Shown piece by piece: positions 1 to 6,485 of a stretch of 21,970 bases of DNA. The DNA is from a virus. The stretch lies in IMG/VR virus record IMGVR_UViG_3300025132_000352, positions 1 to 21,970 of that record. One strand, given 5' to 3'. Position 1 is the first letter of the stretch. Each line of letters starts with the position of its first letter. The notes under the pieces are model-generated. The model did not search any database. It was not told the DNA's origin and saw nothing but the letters and a program-made list of their open reading frames with translations. Made by a program: the position numbers and the translations under genes.

Positions 1-1537
1 GTGCAAGTGTATCCAACCTATCGTCATGTTTGACTGCACCTTTCTCACGACACATCCGACTCATCTGGTAAAAGAGCATATAGAGGAGGCGACTCTCAGA
101 TGGACTGTCTTGATTCGACCTATAGTCCCAGTCGATAACAGCACGATCCACAATAAGACGATGCTGGTTAAGGACAGGTTCAAGAGCATCAATAATCCTG
201 TCTTCTTTCCGGACATTTGCACGAATCTCTTCGATATCAATATGTTGCCCTGTTTGTTGAATATGTTTTTTAAATAGTTCACTTACCATTCCATCTCCAA
301 AGTTTGTTTCAATTACAAGTTTAGTCACTTTATACTTCTTACATCCTCTAAGTATATTAAGAAGTGTCTTGTCACTATAGCCGTCTCTGTAGGCTCTCAT
401 TTCATGTAGGTATAGAAAACCATTACGTTGACTTAAGAAGGCTGCTGCAGTTTCGTCTGAGCCTCTTCCAGAGGGGTCTATACTACATATTGTCTCAGCG
501 TAAGGTCCCCACTCTCCTTGCAACTGCATTGGGCTATAGAAGTAGTCTCCCGGTAAGCCAACGGTAGGTGCATCTTTGATAACATTTGCTGGATCTGAAC
601 ACCAGACCACGTTATCAGGAGCAGTAGTAGGATTGACACTAGTAACCACAAGGTCAGCCATTTTAAGAGGGAACTTTTCTGCATCTGATAAGCTTGTGTC
701 AAGTTGAAACTGAAGCATGTAGTTGCTTCGACCCATAGCTGCTTCTCTTTCAAGTAGGTCGTCTTCACTAAATCTGTCTGGATCTGTAACTTCCCACTCT
801 TCTGCACCCATATCTAGATCTTCTTGAATCTGTGGTGCTAGGAGTCCTTCGTACTGACTGAGTTTTTTACGTCTTGGGTATCTGCTGGGCCAAACAAAGG
901 GACGATACGAACGCTCTGCCAGCTTACGATAAACAGTAAAAGTAGTCTGAGGAGTCCCGAGATACATAATACGGCTATCGTCTTTCGGGGTAAGGATCGA
1001 CTCCGCTTCAGTACATAGTTGTAGTAATTTTTCACGCATTAACTCCGTCATACTGTTTCCCGGTACTTCTACGTCATCTAGTACAATTAAGTCTGCACGA
1101 GATCCTGTAAGTTGTCCGGTAATACCTACTGACTTAACAGAAGGTGCTTGGTGAGGTGCACAGTTTACATCAAATGATATACGTGACCATCTGCTTTCAT
1201 CTGACCTTGGCTGTAAGTATGTTAACCATGGTGTGTCTATAATAAGTTTCTGTAAAAAGATAGACATGTTATCTGCACGTTCTTTCGACGCAGAGATAAT
1301 CATGATCTTTCTTTCGGGGTCATTAAATAAAGTCCATAGAACAAAAGCACCAGTAATCCAGCTCTTACCAACTCCCCGAAATGCCTGGATTTGTAATCGC
1401 TTGGGACCATTCTGCAAGTAATCTGCAATAGCATATTGTGCCCTCGTAGGTTGTGGCAGACCTAGCTCTTCCCACAGTGCTTGTAGGAAAAGCTTGAAGT
1501 CTTGTTTTAAGCTATTTATTATTTGATTCTCATTCAT
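1..1537 (-). CDS. terL: Terminase large subunit, T7 gp19-like (3' end cut by window)
   Basis: This is the ATPase/nuclease motor that packages concatemeric phage DNA into procapsids. My translation stays open for 512 codons from ATG 1537 to the window edge. It shows a Walker A motif (FRGVGKS, residues 53-59), the T7-type block VKSVGITGQLTGSRAD followed by a Walker B-like LIVLDDVE, the LGTPQT coupling motif, and the RNase H-fold nuclease acidic residues in SIDPSGRG, IETNFGDG and the terminal HDDRLDTLA. T7 gp19 continues roughly 70 residues past HDDRLDALA, so only the C-terminal tail is missing. The start ATG overlaps the stop of the upstream 622-codon gene as ATGA, which implies translational coupling. 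The colinear similarity to T7 gp19, as I recall that protein, leaves little doubt. Confidence 0.96.
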   Translation of the reverse strand, partial: MNENQIINSLKQDFKLFLQALWEELGLPQPTRAQYAIADYLQNGPKRLQIQAFRGVGKSWITGAFVLWTLFNDPERKIMIISASKERADNMSIFLQKLIIDTPWLTYLQPRSDESRWSRISFDVNCAPHQAPSVKSVGITGQLTGSRADLIVLDDVEVPGNSMTELMREKLLQLCTEAESILTPKDDSRIMYLGTPQTTFTVYRKLAERSYRPFVWPSRYPRRKKLSQYEGLLAPQIQEDLDMGAEEWEVTDPDRFSEDDLLEREAAMGRSNYMLQFQLDTSLSDAEKFPLKMADLVVTSVNPTTAPDNVVWCSDPANVIKDAPTVGLPGDYFYSPMQLQGEWGPYAETICSIDPSGRGSDETAAAFLSQRNGFLYLHEMRAYRDGYSDKTLLNILRGCKKYKVTKLVIETNFGDGMVSELFKKHIQQTGQHIDIEEIRANVRKEDRIIDALEPVLNQHRLIVDRAVIDWDYRSNQDSPSESRLLYMLFYQMSRMCREKGAVKHDDRLDTLA

Positions 1538-3402
1538 CTACGTCTTCTCTTTGGGTTTACAACACTTTTAATAACTTGATCTAAAAGTTCAGGTTCAGCT
1601 AAATCTTCAAACAAACCCATTTGACCTGCACCTTGATTTTGCATTCTTACATCAAATTTATCAAGTATTCTTCTAAATTTAGCACCACTAACTCCTTTAC
1701 TTCCATATAGCTGTTCAATTCTTGCAACTAATTTTTGGAAACTTTTTTGACTTCTAAGAAGTTGAGGACTAAATAATATCTCATCTATTAATTTAGGAGT
1801 TCCAGTTGGTACAGCTTTATGTATAAGAGCTATATCTTCTATTAACTTGTCGAACTGACGTACGTTATAACCACCTCTTTCTGCGGTTTCTCTAATAATA
1901 GGTTTGTAGTTTACATTATTTAATTTAACAAATCCAAGTTTTTTGCTAGTTACTAATCTTTCTAAAGTATTTTGTATATCTTTAAAATCTGTAGCTAGTG
2001 CTGCATCAGCAAGTCGTCTGTAAGCTTCTTGTGCTTGTAAAGCTACCTTTTCAGAGTCAGCTACAATTCTTCCTAACTCTCTAGCTTTAGATATGCGGTA
2101 ACCATCATCTAGATTCATTTTAAGTAACACATCTTCTGTAAAAAAGTTTTCTCCACGTGTACCTAAAGCTTCATCTAAAAAGAAATGTGCAAGCTGGTGT
2201 GGAGATCCTTTATCAGCTGTGCCACCTACCAAACGTATAAGATTAGCTCTCTCAGCCCCCATACCACCTAATGATTCTTTCATAGCATCATTTACTTTTT
2301 TAAACATTGGACTGTTAAAACCTAGTCCATCATATATACCCATAGTACCTTTTAAGGCTGCAATATGATGTACGTTAGATACGTCCATACGACCAATCGT
2401 ACGCAGTAGTTTTCCATCTGGACCAAGTGTTCGATTACCAGTCAGTCCTAACAGTTCTGCTGCTGGCCTAAAGGTTTCACGAAACTCAGCTATATCAAAC
2501 TCTCTAAAAGTTTTAGTACCTTTACCAGCATCAGGTGCAAAACTTGTTGGCTTTAATATAGTATCTAAATCACTTTCAAATAACTGTATATAAGCTCTAC
2601 CATGCTGTTTAGGCCGCATACTATCTTTAAATAAATTATAGTCAAAATATAAAAAGCCGTCATCATTTCTTCTGACGTATTCTGGTACTTGCCTAGCAGC
2701 TGCACGTAGTCTTTTATAAAATGGGCTTTTTGGATCTATGTTAGCTTTTCTAAGTGACTCATCGGCTACATCATAGCGGTTAGATTTACTTAATAAAAAC
2801 TCATCTAAATCTACATCGTCTGGAATACTACCTCCACCTTTCATGTTAAACCCAGATCCGGCTTTCCTATTACCTTTAGACATCATCATCATAGGCATTT
2901 CTAAGCCTTCTGGTGTAACAGGTCTTTTAAATATACTGTTAGCTGAGTCAAAAGCTTCATCAACAAGTCTTCGAGCTGTAATAGCTTTTAGAGTAGCACC
3001 AATATCAGGAAATGTTTTTACAGCTATACCAGCATCCATCACCATGTCTACTAAAAACTCAGTTGTTTCTTTAGGATCTGTAAGGTCAGGAAAATACTCT
3101 GATATAGTTTTATACTGCTCAAATGCTCGATTAGGTTGATTAAATCTAAATGCGTTATTTAGGTCTCTATTTTGTTCATATATAGGTTCACCAGTACGCA
3201 TATCTCGATCAGGAGCTGGTGCAAAGTCTCCAGTTTTATCTGGTATAAACTTTTCACCAGTGTTACCACCAGTTTGAGTCTTTCTTAATCGTTTTCGTTT
3301 ATCTCGATTAGCTTTGTACGTACCATCGGATAAACGATCCCTCTTATCACGTGTGCCCTCTTCCTGATTCTCCTCTTCGTTGTTTGTTTTGTCTTCGCTC
3401 AT
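1534..3402 (-). CDS. Unknown 622-aa protein between HNH and TerL; HNH-like motif
   Basis: I do not recognise this family as a whole. The protein is soluble, with no signal peptide or membrane span. The N-terminus (residues 1-60) is very charged and probably disordered, and the C-terminus ends in a KRRRR basic tail. The middle contains NVHHIAAL (His345-His346), then RANLIRL (Asn387), then HQLAHFF (His402, His406). That order and spacing resemble HNH/beta-beta-alpha-metal nucleases (HH...N...H), but about 40 residues separate the HH from the Asn, so this is an inference. A methionine run lies at 169-174. QMGLF (594-598) resembles a sliding-clamp-binding peptide. It overlaps the HNH gene upstream (ATGA, 3402-3399) and TerL downstream (ATGA, 1537-1534), so it is probably made with the packaging proteins. 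A virion or packaging accessory role is possible. Confidence 0.85.
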   Translation of the reverse strand: MSEDKTNNEEENQEEGTRDKRDRLSDGTYKANRDKRKRLRKTQTGGNTGEKFIPDKTGDFAPAPDRDMRTGEPIYEQNRDLNNAFRFNQPNRAFEQYKTISEYFPDLTDPKETTEFLVDMVMDAGIAVKTFPDIGATLKAITARRLVDEAFDSANSIFKRPVTPEGLEMPMMMMSKGNRKAGSGFNMKGGGSIPDDVDLDEFLLSKSNRYDVADESLRKANIDPKSPFYKRLRAAARQVPEYVRRNDDGFLYFDYNLFKDSMRPKQHGRAYIQLFESDLDTILKPTSFAPDAGKGTKTFREFDIAEFRETFRPAAELLGLTGNRTLGPDGKLLRTIGRMDVSNVHHIAALKGTMGIYDGLGFNSPMFKKVNDAMKESLGGMGAERANLIRLVGGTADKGSPHQLAHFFLDEALGTRGENFFTEDVLLKMNLDDGYRISKARELGRIVADSEKVALQAQEAYRRLADAALATDFKDIQNTLERLVTSKKLGFVKLNNVNYKPIIRETAERGGYNVRQFDKLIEDIALIHKAVPTGTPKLIDEILFSPQLLRSQKSFQKLVARIEQLYGSKGVSGAKFRRILDKFDVRMQNQGAGQMGLFEDLAEPELLDQVIKSVVNPKRRRR

Positions 3403-3725
3403 CGAATGTGTGATAGAATAGTTTGTTCTCTTTCTGTTTCACCGAATGTCGACCTCATCCAGTCTTGCCATTCTCTACTACCTTTTTCCTGATTGCATCG
3501 TCGACACGAGGGTACAACATTCGTCGTAACATCTGTCCCCCCTTTGCATTTGGGGCGTACATGGTCGATTGTAAGATTTTGTAATTCATGAAATTCTCCG
3601 CAATAAACGCATTGACAATTAAAGTGCTCTTTGATAGCTCTTCTCCAGAGCCGTTTCGATTCTGAACTTGTCATCGTTATTAAATTGTGTAAATAGTAAT
3701 CAGGGTTTGGTAGTAATGGTGTCAT
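3399..3725 (-). CDS. HNH endonuclease
   Basis: This is a 108-residue HNH nuclease with paired zinc-binding CxxC motifs: C39-V-Y-C42 and C74-R-R-C77. The catalytic region reads TIDHVRPKCKGG (Asp54-His55), then TTNVVPSC (Asn69) and CNQEKGS (Asn78), which is the canonical HNH order. The start at 3725 overlaps the previous stop as TAATG; an internal ATG at codon 18 (MTSSESKR) is a possible alternative that would give a tighter domain. It lies between the two terminase genes. HNH proteins next to terminase genes are known to take part in DNA packaging in some phages (HK97 gp74 type), while free-standing HNH genes can also be homing endonucleases. Context favours a packaging role here, but the sequence alone cannot decide. 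Confidence 0.93.
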   Translation of the reverse strand: MTPLLPNPDYYLHNLITMTSSESKRLWRRAIKEHFNCQCVYCGEFHELQNLTIDHVRPKCKGGTDVTTNVVPSCRRCNQEKGSREWQDWMRSTFGETEREQTILSHIR

Positions 3726-3991
3726 TAAGCTCTTCTCGCTCCGCCTCTACCTCGGTTTGCTTTACGGCTTTCTGCCACGATCTTGCCACCTTTATGTGAC
3801 ATATCAGTCTGACTGCCGGGTTTGCGTGCTCTACGTATTTTCATTAGATCACGCCTATACGCTTTTTTAGTTGGCGTATCATTTATTTTAGCATTATCAC
3901 GTCTATGTTTTTCACGTGACTCCTTATTTTTACGATAGAACTTAGCTGTTCTACCGGGATTAGGGCTGAGTTTAGGTCCTGTTTTTCCCAT
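3725..3991 (-). CDS. Small basic protein of unknown function
   Basis: This 88-residue protein is extremely basic throughout, rich in Lys and Arg (KFYRKNKESREKHRRD, MKIRRARKPG), and ends in RKANRGRGGARRA. It has no membrane segment or signal peptide. Similar short basic proteins with an SHKGG...R.NR..G-type tail occur, from memory, in several marine phages without an assigned function. The composition suggests nucleic-acid binding, which is an inference. Its start overlaps the small terminase gene by 20 bases and its stop overlaps the HNH start as TAATG, so it is expressed with the packaging genes. Confidence 0.8.
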   Translation of the reverse strand: MGKTGPKLSPNPGRTAKFYRKNKESREKHRRDNAKINDTPTKKAYRRDLMKIRRARKPGSQTDMSHKGGKIVAESRKANRGRGGARRA

Positions 3992-4238
3992 ATAATCTAG
4001 TTTTAACTAAAGATGGATCTATTTTTGGTATGACTGAAGCTAACCTATCTAAAGGACTGCCCTCAAGAGCAACACCAGTAATGTCGTTGGTTTTTAACCA
4101 GTCACACGCTGCTTTTAGATCTTGAGTTGTAGCTTCGCCACTTTTGATTCTACGTAAGAAATCTTCAGTCACAAGATAGTGCAACTCATTAAAACTTTCT
4201 TCCGCCGCTTTTTTTGGTATTACTCTTGTTTCGCTCAT
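3972..4238 (-). CDS. terS: Terminase small subunit, T7 gp18-like
   Basis: This 88-residue protein is likely the DNA-recognition subunit of terminase. It is predominantly helical by eye. Residues 25-50 (FLRRIKSGEATTQDLKAACD and following) look like a helix-turn-helix-type segment of the kind found in small terminases, and the region continuing through GSPLDRLASVIP resembles small terminases of other cyanopodoviruses as I remember them. T7 gp18 is also about 90 residues and lies upstream of gp19. Its ATG overlaps the stop of the preceding 52-codon ORF (ATGA at 4238-4235). The assignment comes from size, position and the helical pattern; no catalytic motif is expected in this family. Confidence 0.72.
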   Translation of the reverse strand: MSETRVIPKKAAEESFNELHYLVTEDFLRRIKSGEATTQDLKAACDWLKTNDITGVALEGSPLDRLASVIPKIDPSLVKTRLYGKNRT

Positions 4239-4393
4239 TCGATGTTTAATCCTTTTTTAACTATTTGTAATGCTCTGTCATCAAGCTCGTTATCTGTCGA
4301 TTCTACTAATTTTTCTAGCAATTCAACTACAAACTTTTTAAACTTGTCACTTTTTAAACTTGTTAATACAAGCGGTTTAATAAGTGCTAACAT
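4235..4393 (-). CDS. 52-aa hypothetical protein
   Basis: This 52-codon reading frame begins MLALIKPLVLTSLKSDKF and continues as an amphipathic helical stretch (FKKFVVELLEKLVES) to a C-terminus ending KKGLNIE. The ATG at 4393 overlaps the upstream stop (TAATG) and its own stop overlaps the TerS start (ATGA). This perfect threading between two coupled genes is the main reason to believe it is real. The N-terminal hydrophobic patch is short, so a peripheral membrane or helical-bundle protein is possible. I do not recognise a family. Confidence 0.7.
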   Translation of the reverse strand: MLALIKPLVLTSLKSDKFKKFVVELLEKLVESTDNELDDRALQIVKKGLNIE

Positions 4394-4497
4394 TACTCTT
4401 CTCCGGGTGTGATGATTTCTTTTTTAACAGCCTTTTTCTTAGGCTTCTTTTTTGCAGCTTTTTCACGTGCTGCTATTTGATCTGATAGGGTGCTCAT
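4393..4497 (-). CDS. 34-aa lysine-rich ORF
   Basis: This 34-codon reading frame starts MSTLSDQIAAREKAAKK, has a Lys-rich core (KKKPKKKAVKKE) and ends in TPGEE. Both ends use TAATG overlaps: with the stop of the exported protein upstream (4499-4495) and with the 52-codon ORF downstream (4395-4391). The basic core recalls small DNA- or RNA-binding peptides, but composition alone cannot give a function. Reality is supported by the two coupled junctions rather than by homology. Confidence 0.6.
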   Translation of the reverse strand: MSTLSDQIAAREKAAKKKPKKKAVKKEIITPGEE

Positions 4498-5063
4498 TAA
4501 AATAACTTAAATTTTTTTTCTTTAGGTTTAGGTTTAGGTGGTAACAACGATTGTATAGGTACAATGTCCTGACATAAAAAAGCTACACGTGTATTAGGTC
4601 TTATGGTGAAACCTTGACGTTGTAACTCTGCACATTTAAGTGCTCGTACAAGTTCGTAATCTAATTGCATTTTCTCCTCTTGACGCTTGGCAATACGTCT
4701 GCATTGCTCAAGACCACTCTTATCTAGAGGAACCATAAAGTTTATCTGAAAACCCCAGTTCTCGTTTAGTTGATAACTTGAAGGATGTAGTCCTTGCATA
4801 TCTTCTTTTTCAGAGTAAGGGTTTGCATGATTACCCATATAAAATGGGCTGAATGTCATTGTAGATCCGTTGCATGATATGTTTGGACCGTACATTTGAC
4901 GGGACGATGCTCCGTTGTTTTGAAACTGCACCGCCTGATTTGTTACATTACCTGTAGCGGCTGCTACCGGATTTGATGTATTATTTGTATCTCCTCCTTC
5001 AGCATATACTGGTATTATTGAGAGAAGACAGAAAGCGAGGTAGTAGTAGTATTTATATCCCAA
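4497..5063 (-). CDS. Exported cysteine-containing protein, probable TTG start
   Basis: The frame from 5063 encodes about 188 residues. With TTG 5063 as start, the N-terminus reads MGYKYYYYLAFCLLSIIPVYA then EGG, a good Sec signal peptide with a VYA cleavage site. The mature part is Asn/Thr/Gln-rich at first (about 50 residues), then carries four Cys (ISCNGST, EQCRRIAK, LKCAELQ, FLCQDIV) compatible with disulfides, and ends in a Pro/Lys tail (PPKPKPKEKKFKLF). The same frame is open up to 5405, but that stretch lies antiparallel in sense to nothing functional: it is a Ser/Arg-rich shadow of the 118-codon gene. No clear Shine-Dalgarno precedes TTG, so coupling or -1 frameshifting from the upstream gene is also possible. 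It lies in the T7 lysis region; an envelope-acting function is inferred. Confidence 0.72.
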   Translation of the reverse strand: MGYKYYYYLAFCLLSIIPVYAEGGDTNNTSNPVAAATGNVTNQAVQFQNNGASSRQMYGPNISCNGSTMTFSPFYMGNHANPYSEKEDMQGLHPSSYQLNENWGFQINFMVPLDKSGLEQCRRIAKRQEEKMQLDYELVRALKCAELQRQGFTIRPNTRVAFLCQDIVPIQSLLPPKPKPKEKKFKLF

Positions 5064-5371
5064 TCTGTTGTGGTATCTATTTGTTCTACTAATCCAGCTG
5101 CTCTTGATGTTATTTCTAATGTCCAGTCCGCTGCCGCATCTGTAACAGAATAACTTGTAGCTGCGTCTGCAATGTCTCCAGAAGGAGTTACATTTGAACC
5201 TGACCAGCTTTTGACTTCTGCTCCAAAGACTTGGGTTTGTTTGACCTCTTGGACTGTTTGGGTTGTTGTTGTCGTACTGTTCATTGACCCTTGTGTAAAC
5301 TGAGGCGTGACAGTATTTGCTCTCGCTACTGCGGGTGACAACAGTGCTAAGAGAAGAATCCATTTCTTCAT
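5015..5371 (-). CDS. Small exported Ser/Thr-rich protein
   Basis: This 118-residue protein has a clear Sec signal peptide, MKKWILLLALLSPAVARA, with predicted cleavage before NTVTP. The mature chain is rich in Thr, Ser, Val and Asp with little charge (for example STTTTTQTVQEVKQT), suggesting a beta-rich or extended periplasmic polypeptide. It has no cysteine, so it is not a lipoprotein. Its ATG overlaps the stop of the holin-like gene (ATGA, 5371-5368). Its last 49 bases overlap the start of the next exported protein in another frame. Two exported proteins in overlapping frames behind a holin-like gene recall Rz/Rz1 spanin organisation, but neither has a lipobox or coiled coil, so I do not call them spanins. 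Confidence 0.8.
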   Translation of the reverse strand: MKKWILLLALLSPAVARANTVTPQFTQGSMNSTTTTTQTVQEVKQTQVFGAEVKSWSGSNVTPSGDIADAATSYSVTDAAADWTLEITSRAAGLVEQIDTTTDWDINTTTTSLSVFSQ

Positions 5372-5655
5372 GTTTTTGGTTTTTGTTCTTTGTCCTTTTT
5401 ACCATTACCTGTAGTCAAACCAAATGTGGCAAGTGCTCCAGTAAAGACACTGGCTACGAAAGTAATATCTGCTGAAGTACCTGACTTTTTGACCATGGGC
5501 AACTCTACATAATTTAGAGTTATAATAAATCCTGACCAGATAACAACACCTAGACGCACCATTGCGCCTAGTATTTGCATCTGTTCATCGTGATCATCTA
5601 TGTTTTCTTTGAGCTTTGTAAAGAGTCCCTTTTTTTCTTCCGGTTTTCTTTCCAT
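5368..5655 (-). CDS. Holin-like two-span membrane protein
   Basis: This 95-residue protein has a charged N-terminal helix (ERKPEEKKGLFTKLKENIDDHDEQ), a first hydrophobic span around residues 30-52 (LGAMVRLGVVIWSGFIITLN), a short loop, a second weaker span around 63-82 (DITFVASVFTGALATFGLTT) and a Lys-rich hydrophilic C-terminus. Size, two spans and charged tail fit a class II-type holin, and its place between tail fibre and terminase matches T7 gene 17.5. Proteins with the DHDEQMQILGA motif occur, from memory, in other marine podoviruses. Its 5' end overlaps the proline-rich protein gene by 58 bases. Holin activity is inferred. Confidence 0.72.
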   Translation of the reverse strand: MERKPEEKKGLFTKLKENIDDHDEQMQILGAMVRLGVVIWSGFIITLNYVELPMVKKSGTSADITFVASVFTGALATFGLTTGNGKKDKEQKPKT

Positions 5656-5999
5656 TTGTTTATTTTGCCTTGTAAAAACTTTTGTAGTTTCTTTTTTATA
5701 TTCTCTATAATAGGTTGGGTAAACGTGGTAGCTGCTACTGCTGTAATAGCTGCTATGCTAGTTGTAATCAACACCTCATTAGAAGGTATAGGAATAGGTG
5801 GTAAGGGTGGTAAATTAAGTGTTGGTTGTGGTGGTGGTTGTTCAGTATTCTCTTTAGCTGGCTTAGTACCCTTGGGTTCTCTAAGATCACTCGGAGGTAA
5901 TACTAAAGGTACATAACTAGGAACATCAGCAGTAGGTAAAGGTATTTCTACAGTCTCAATCGGTTGAATCGGTTGAATCTGTATCGTTAATATCTCCAT
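5598..5999 (-). CDS. Proline-rich single-span membrane protein
   Basis: This 133-residue protein has three parts. Residues 1-72 are Pro/Ile/Val-rich and lack internal charge clusters (IQPIQPIETVEIPLP, then PSYVPLVLPPSDLREP and repeated PP). Residues 74-93 form one membrane span (NEVLITTSIAAITAVAATTF). Residues 95-133 are strongly basic and helical (KKKLQKFLQGKINKWKEN). The positive-inside rule predicts a cytoplasmic C-terminus and an external proline arm. Proteins with a similar PSYxPLVxPPSDLR stretch occur, from memory, in T4-like cyanophages too, suggesting exchange between cyanophage families. It overlaps the preceding gene by 44 bases and the holin-like gene by 58. The function is unknown; lysis or envelope interaction is plausible from context. 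Confidence 0.78.
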   Translation of the reverse strand: MEILTIQIQPIQPIETVEIPLPTADVPSYVPLVLPPSDLREPKGTKPAKENTEQPPPQPTLNLPPLPPIPIPSNEVLITTSIAAITAVAATTFTQPIIENIKKKLQKFLQGKINKWKENRKKKRDSLQSSKKT

Positions 6000-6135
6000 C
6001 TTCTCTATCCTTTAAAACAGCTTGAATTTCTATAATACGTTGTTTAGCTTTTTGCTGTACATCTATAGCATCATTATGTCTTTTCACTAATTCTTGAATC
6101 TCAACTTTAAGAGCTTCGGTGGTTGGTCTTGTCAT
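5956..6135 (-). CDS. Small helical (coiled-coil-like) protein
   Basis: This 59-residue protein starts at ATG 6135 (MTRPTTEALKVEIQELVKRH). The frame is open 13 codons further upstream to 6174, but the 6135 start leaves a 2-base gap after the preceding stop (6140-6138) and is more natural. Residues 8-42 have heptad-like hydrophobic spacing (LKVEIQELVKRHNDAI...IIEIQAVL), so a short coiled coil is likely. The C-terminus is an acidic repeat, DTDSTDSTD. Those bases also encode the IQPIQPIE start of the next gene in another frame. Function is unknown. Confidence 0.72.
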   Translation of the reverse strand: MTRPTTEALKVEIQELVKRHNDAIDVQQKAKQRIIEIQAVLKDREDGDINDTDSTDSTD

Positions 6136-6137
6136 AA

Positions 6138-6422
6138 TTAGGATGGTTTGTTTGTGATAAGTTTTGTTTTCCAAGCAGTTTTAACATCTGTAGTCCAAAC
6201 TGCATTACATATTGCTGATACTTCAGCTGGTTCTCCTGATAAATCTGTATCTACAAGATTATCGGAAGCATCTAGTGTTCCGGGTCGTAGTACATATCTC
6301 TCAAAAGACCTTGTTAGTTCTTTGCCGTCTTTTTTGATGACTGTTGCTTTACGTACTTGTACGTGTTTGTATGGACCGACAACTTCTATCTTGTCGTATT
6401 CTATTGTTTCGGCTAATGCCAT
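6138..6422 (-). CDS. Conserved-looking 94-aa protein after tail fibre
   Basis: This 94-residue soluble protein begins MALAETIEYDKIEVVGPYKH and has alternating beta-like segments (HVQVRKATVIKKDGKEL, FERYVLRPG), then an acidic loop and a helical end (ICNAVWTTDVKTAWKTK). It has no signal peptide or membrane span. A GGAG lies about 10 bases upstream of ATG 6422. Small proteins of this form (VRKATVIKKDGKE...SFxRYVLxPG) sit just after tail-fibre or structural genes in other cyanophages, from memory, with no assigned role. It is the first gene after the 63-base gap behind the tail fibre. Confidence 0.78.
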   Translation of the reverse strand: MALAETIEYDKIEVVGPYKHVQVRKATVIKKDGKELTRSFERYVLRPGTLDASDNLVDTDLSGEPAEVSAICNAVWTTDVKTAWKTKLITNKPS

Positions 6423-6463
6423 TAGGATTAATCTCCGATTAAAACAGGTTTATGGCTTAGTTT

Positions 6464-6484
6464 ATAGACTTAGCTTCGGTCTAT
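6464..6484 (-). other. Hairpin after the tail-fibre gene
   Basis: The 63-base gap between tail fibre and the 94-aa gene holds a perfect 6-bp inverted repeat, ATAGAC/GTCTAT, with a 9-base loop, starting 1 base after the tail-fibre stop. No T-tract follows on the minus strand, so it is not a convincing intrinsic terminator. It could be an mRNA processing or stabilising element. Confidence 0.4.
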
Positions 6485-6485
6485 G

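Noticed and set aside
478-1035. Short minus-strand ORFs within 478-1035
   Set aside because: They are out of frame with the large terminase, which is open across the entire region with conserved motifs.
4497-5405. Single 302-codon ORF covering both exported proteins
   Set aside because: Its first 114 codons are a Ser/Arg/Asn-rich shadow of the 118-codon gene, which has a real signal peptide. A second signal peptide begins only at TTG 5063.
5956-6174. Start at 6174 for the small coiled-coil gene
   Set aside because: It adds 13 residues overlapping the previous gene; ATG 6135 sits 2 bases after the preceding stop.
6464-6484. Intrinsic terminator after tail fibre
   Set aside because: Only a 6-bp A/T-rich stem and no U-tract on either strand; listed as a hairpin only.
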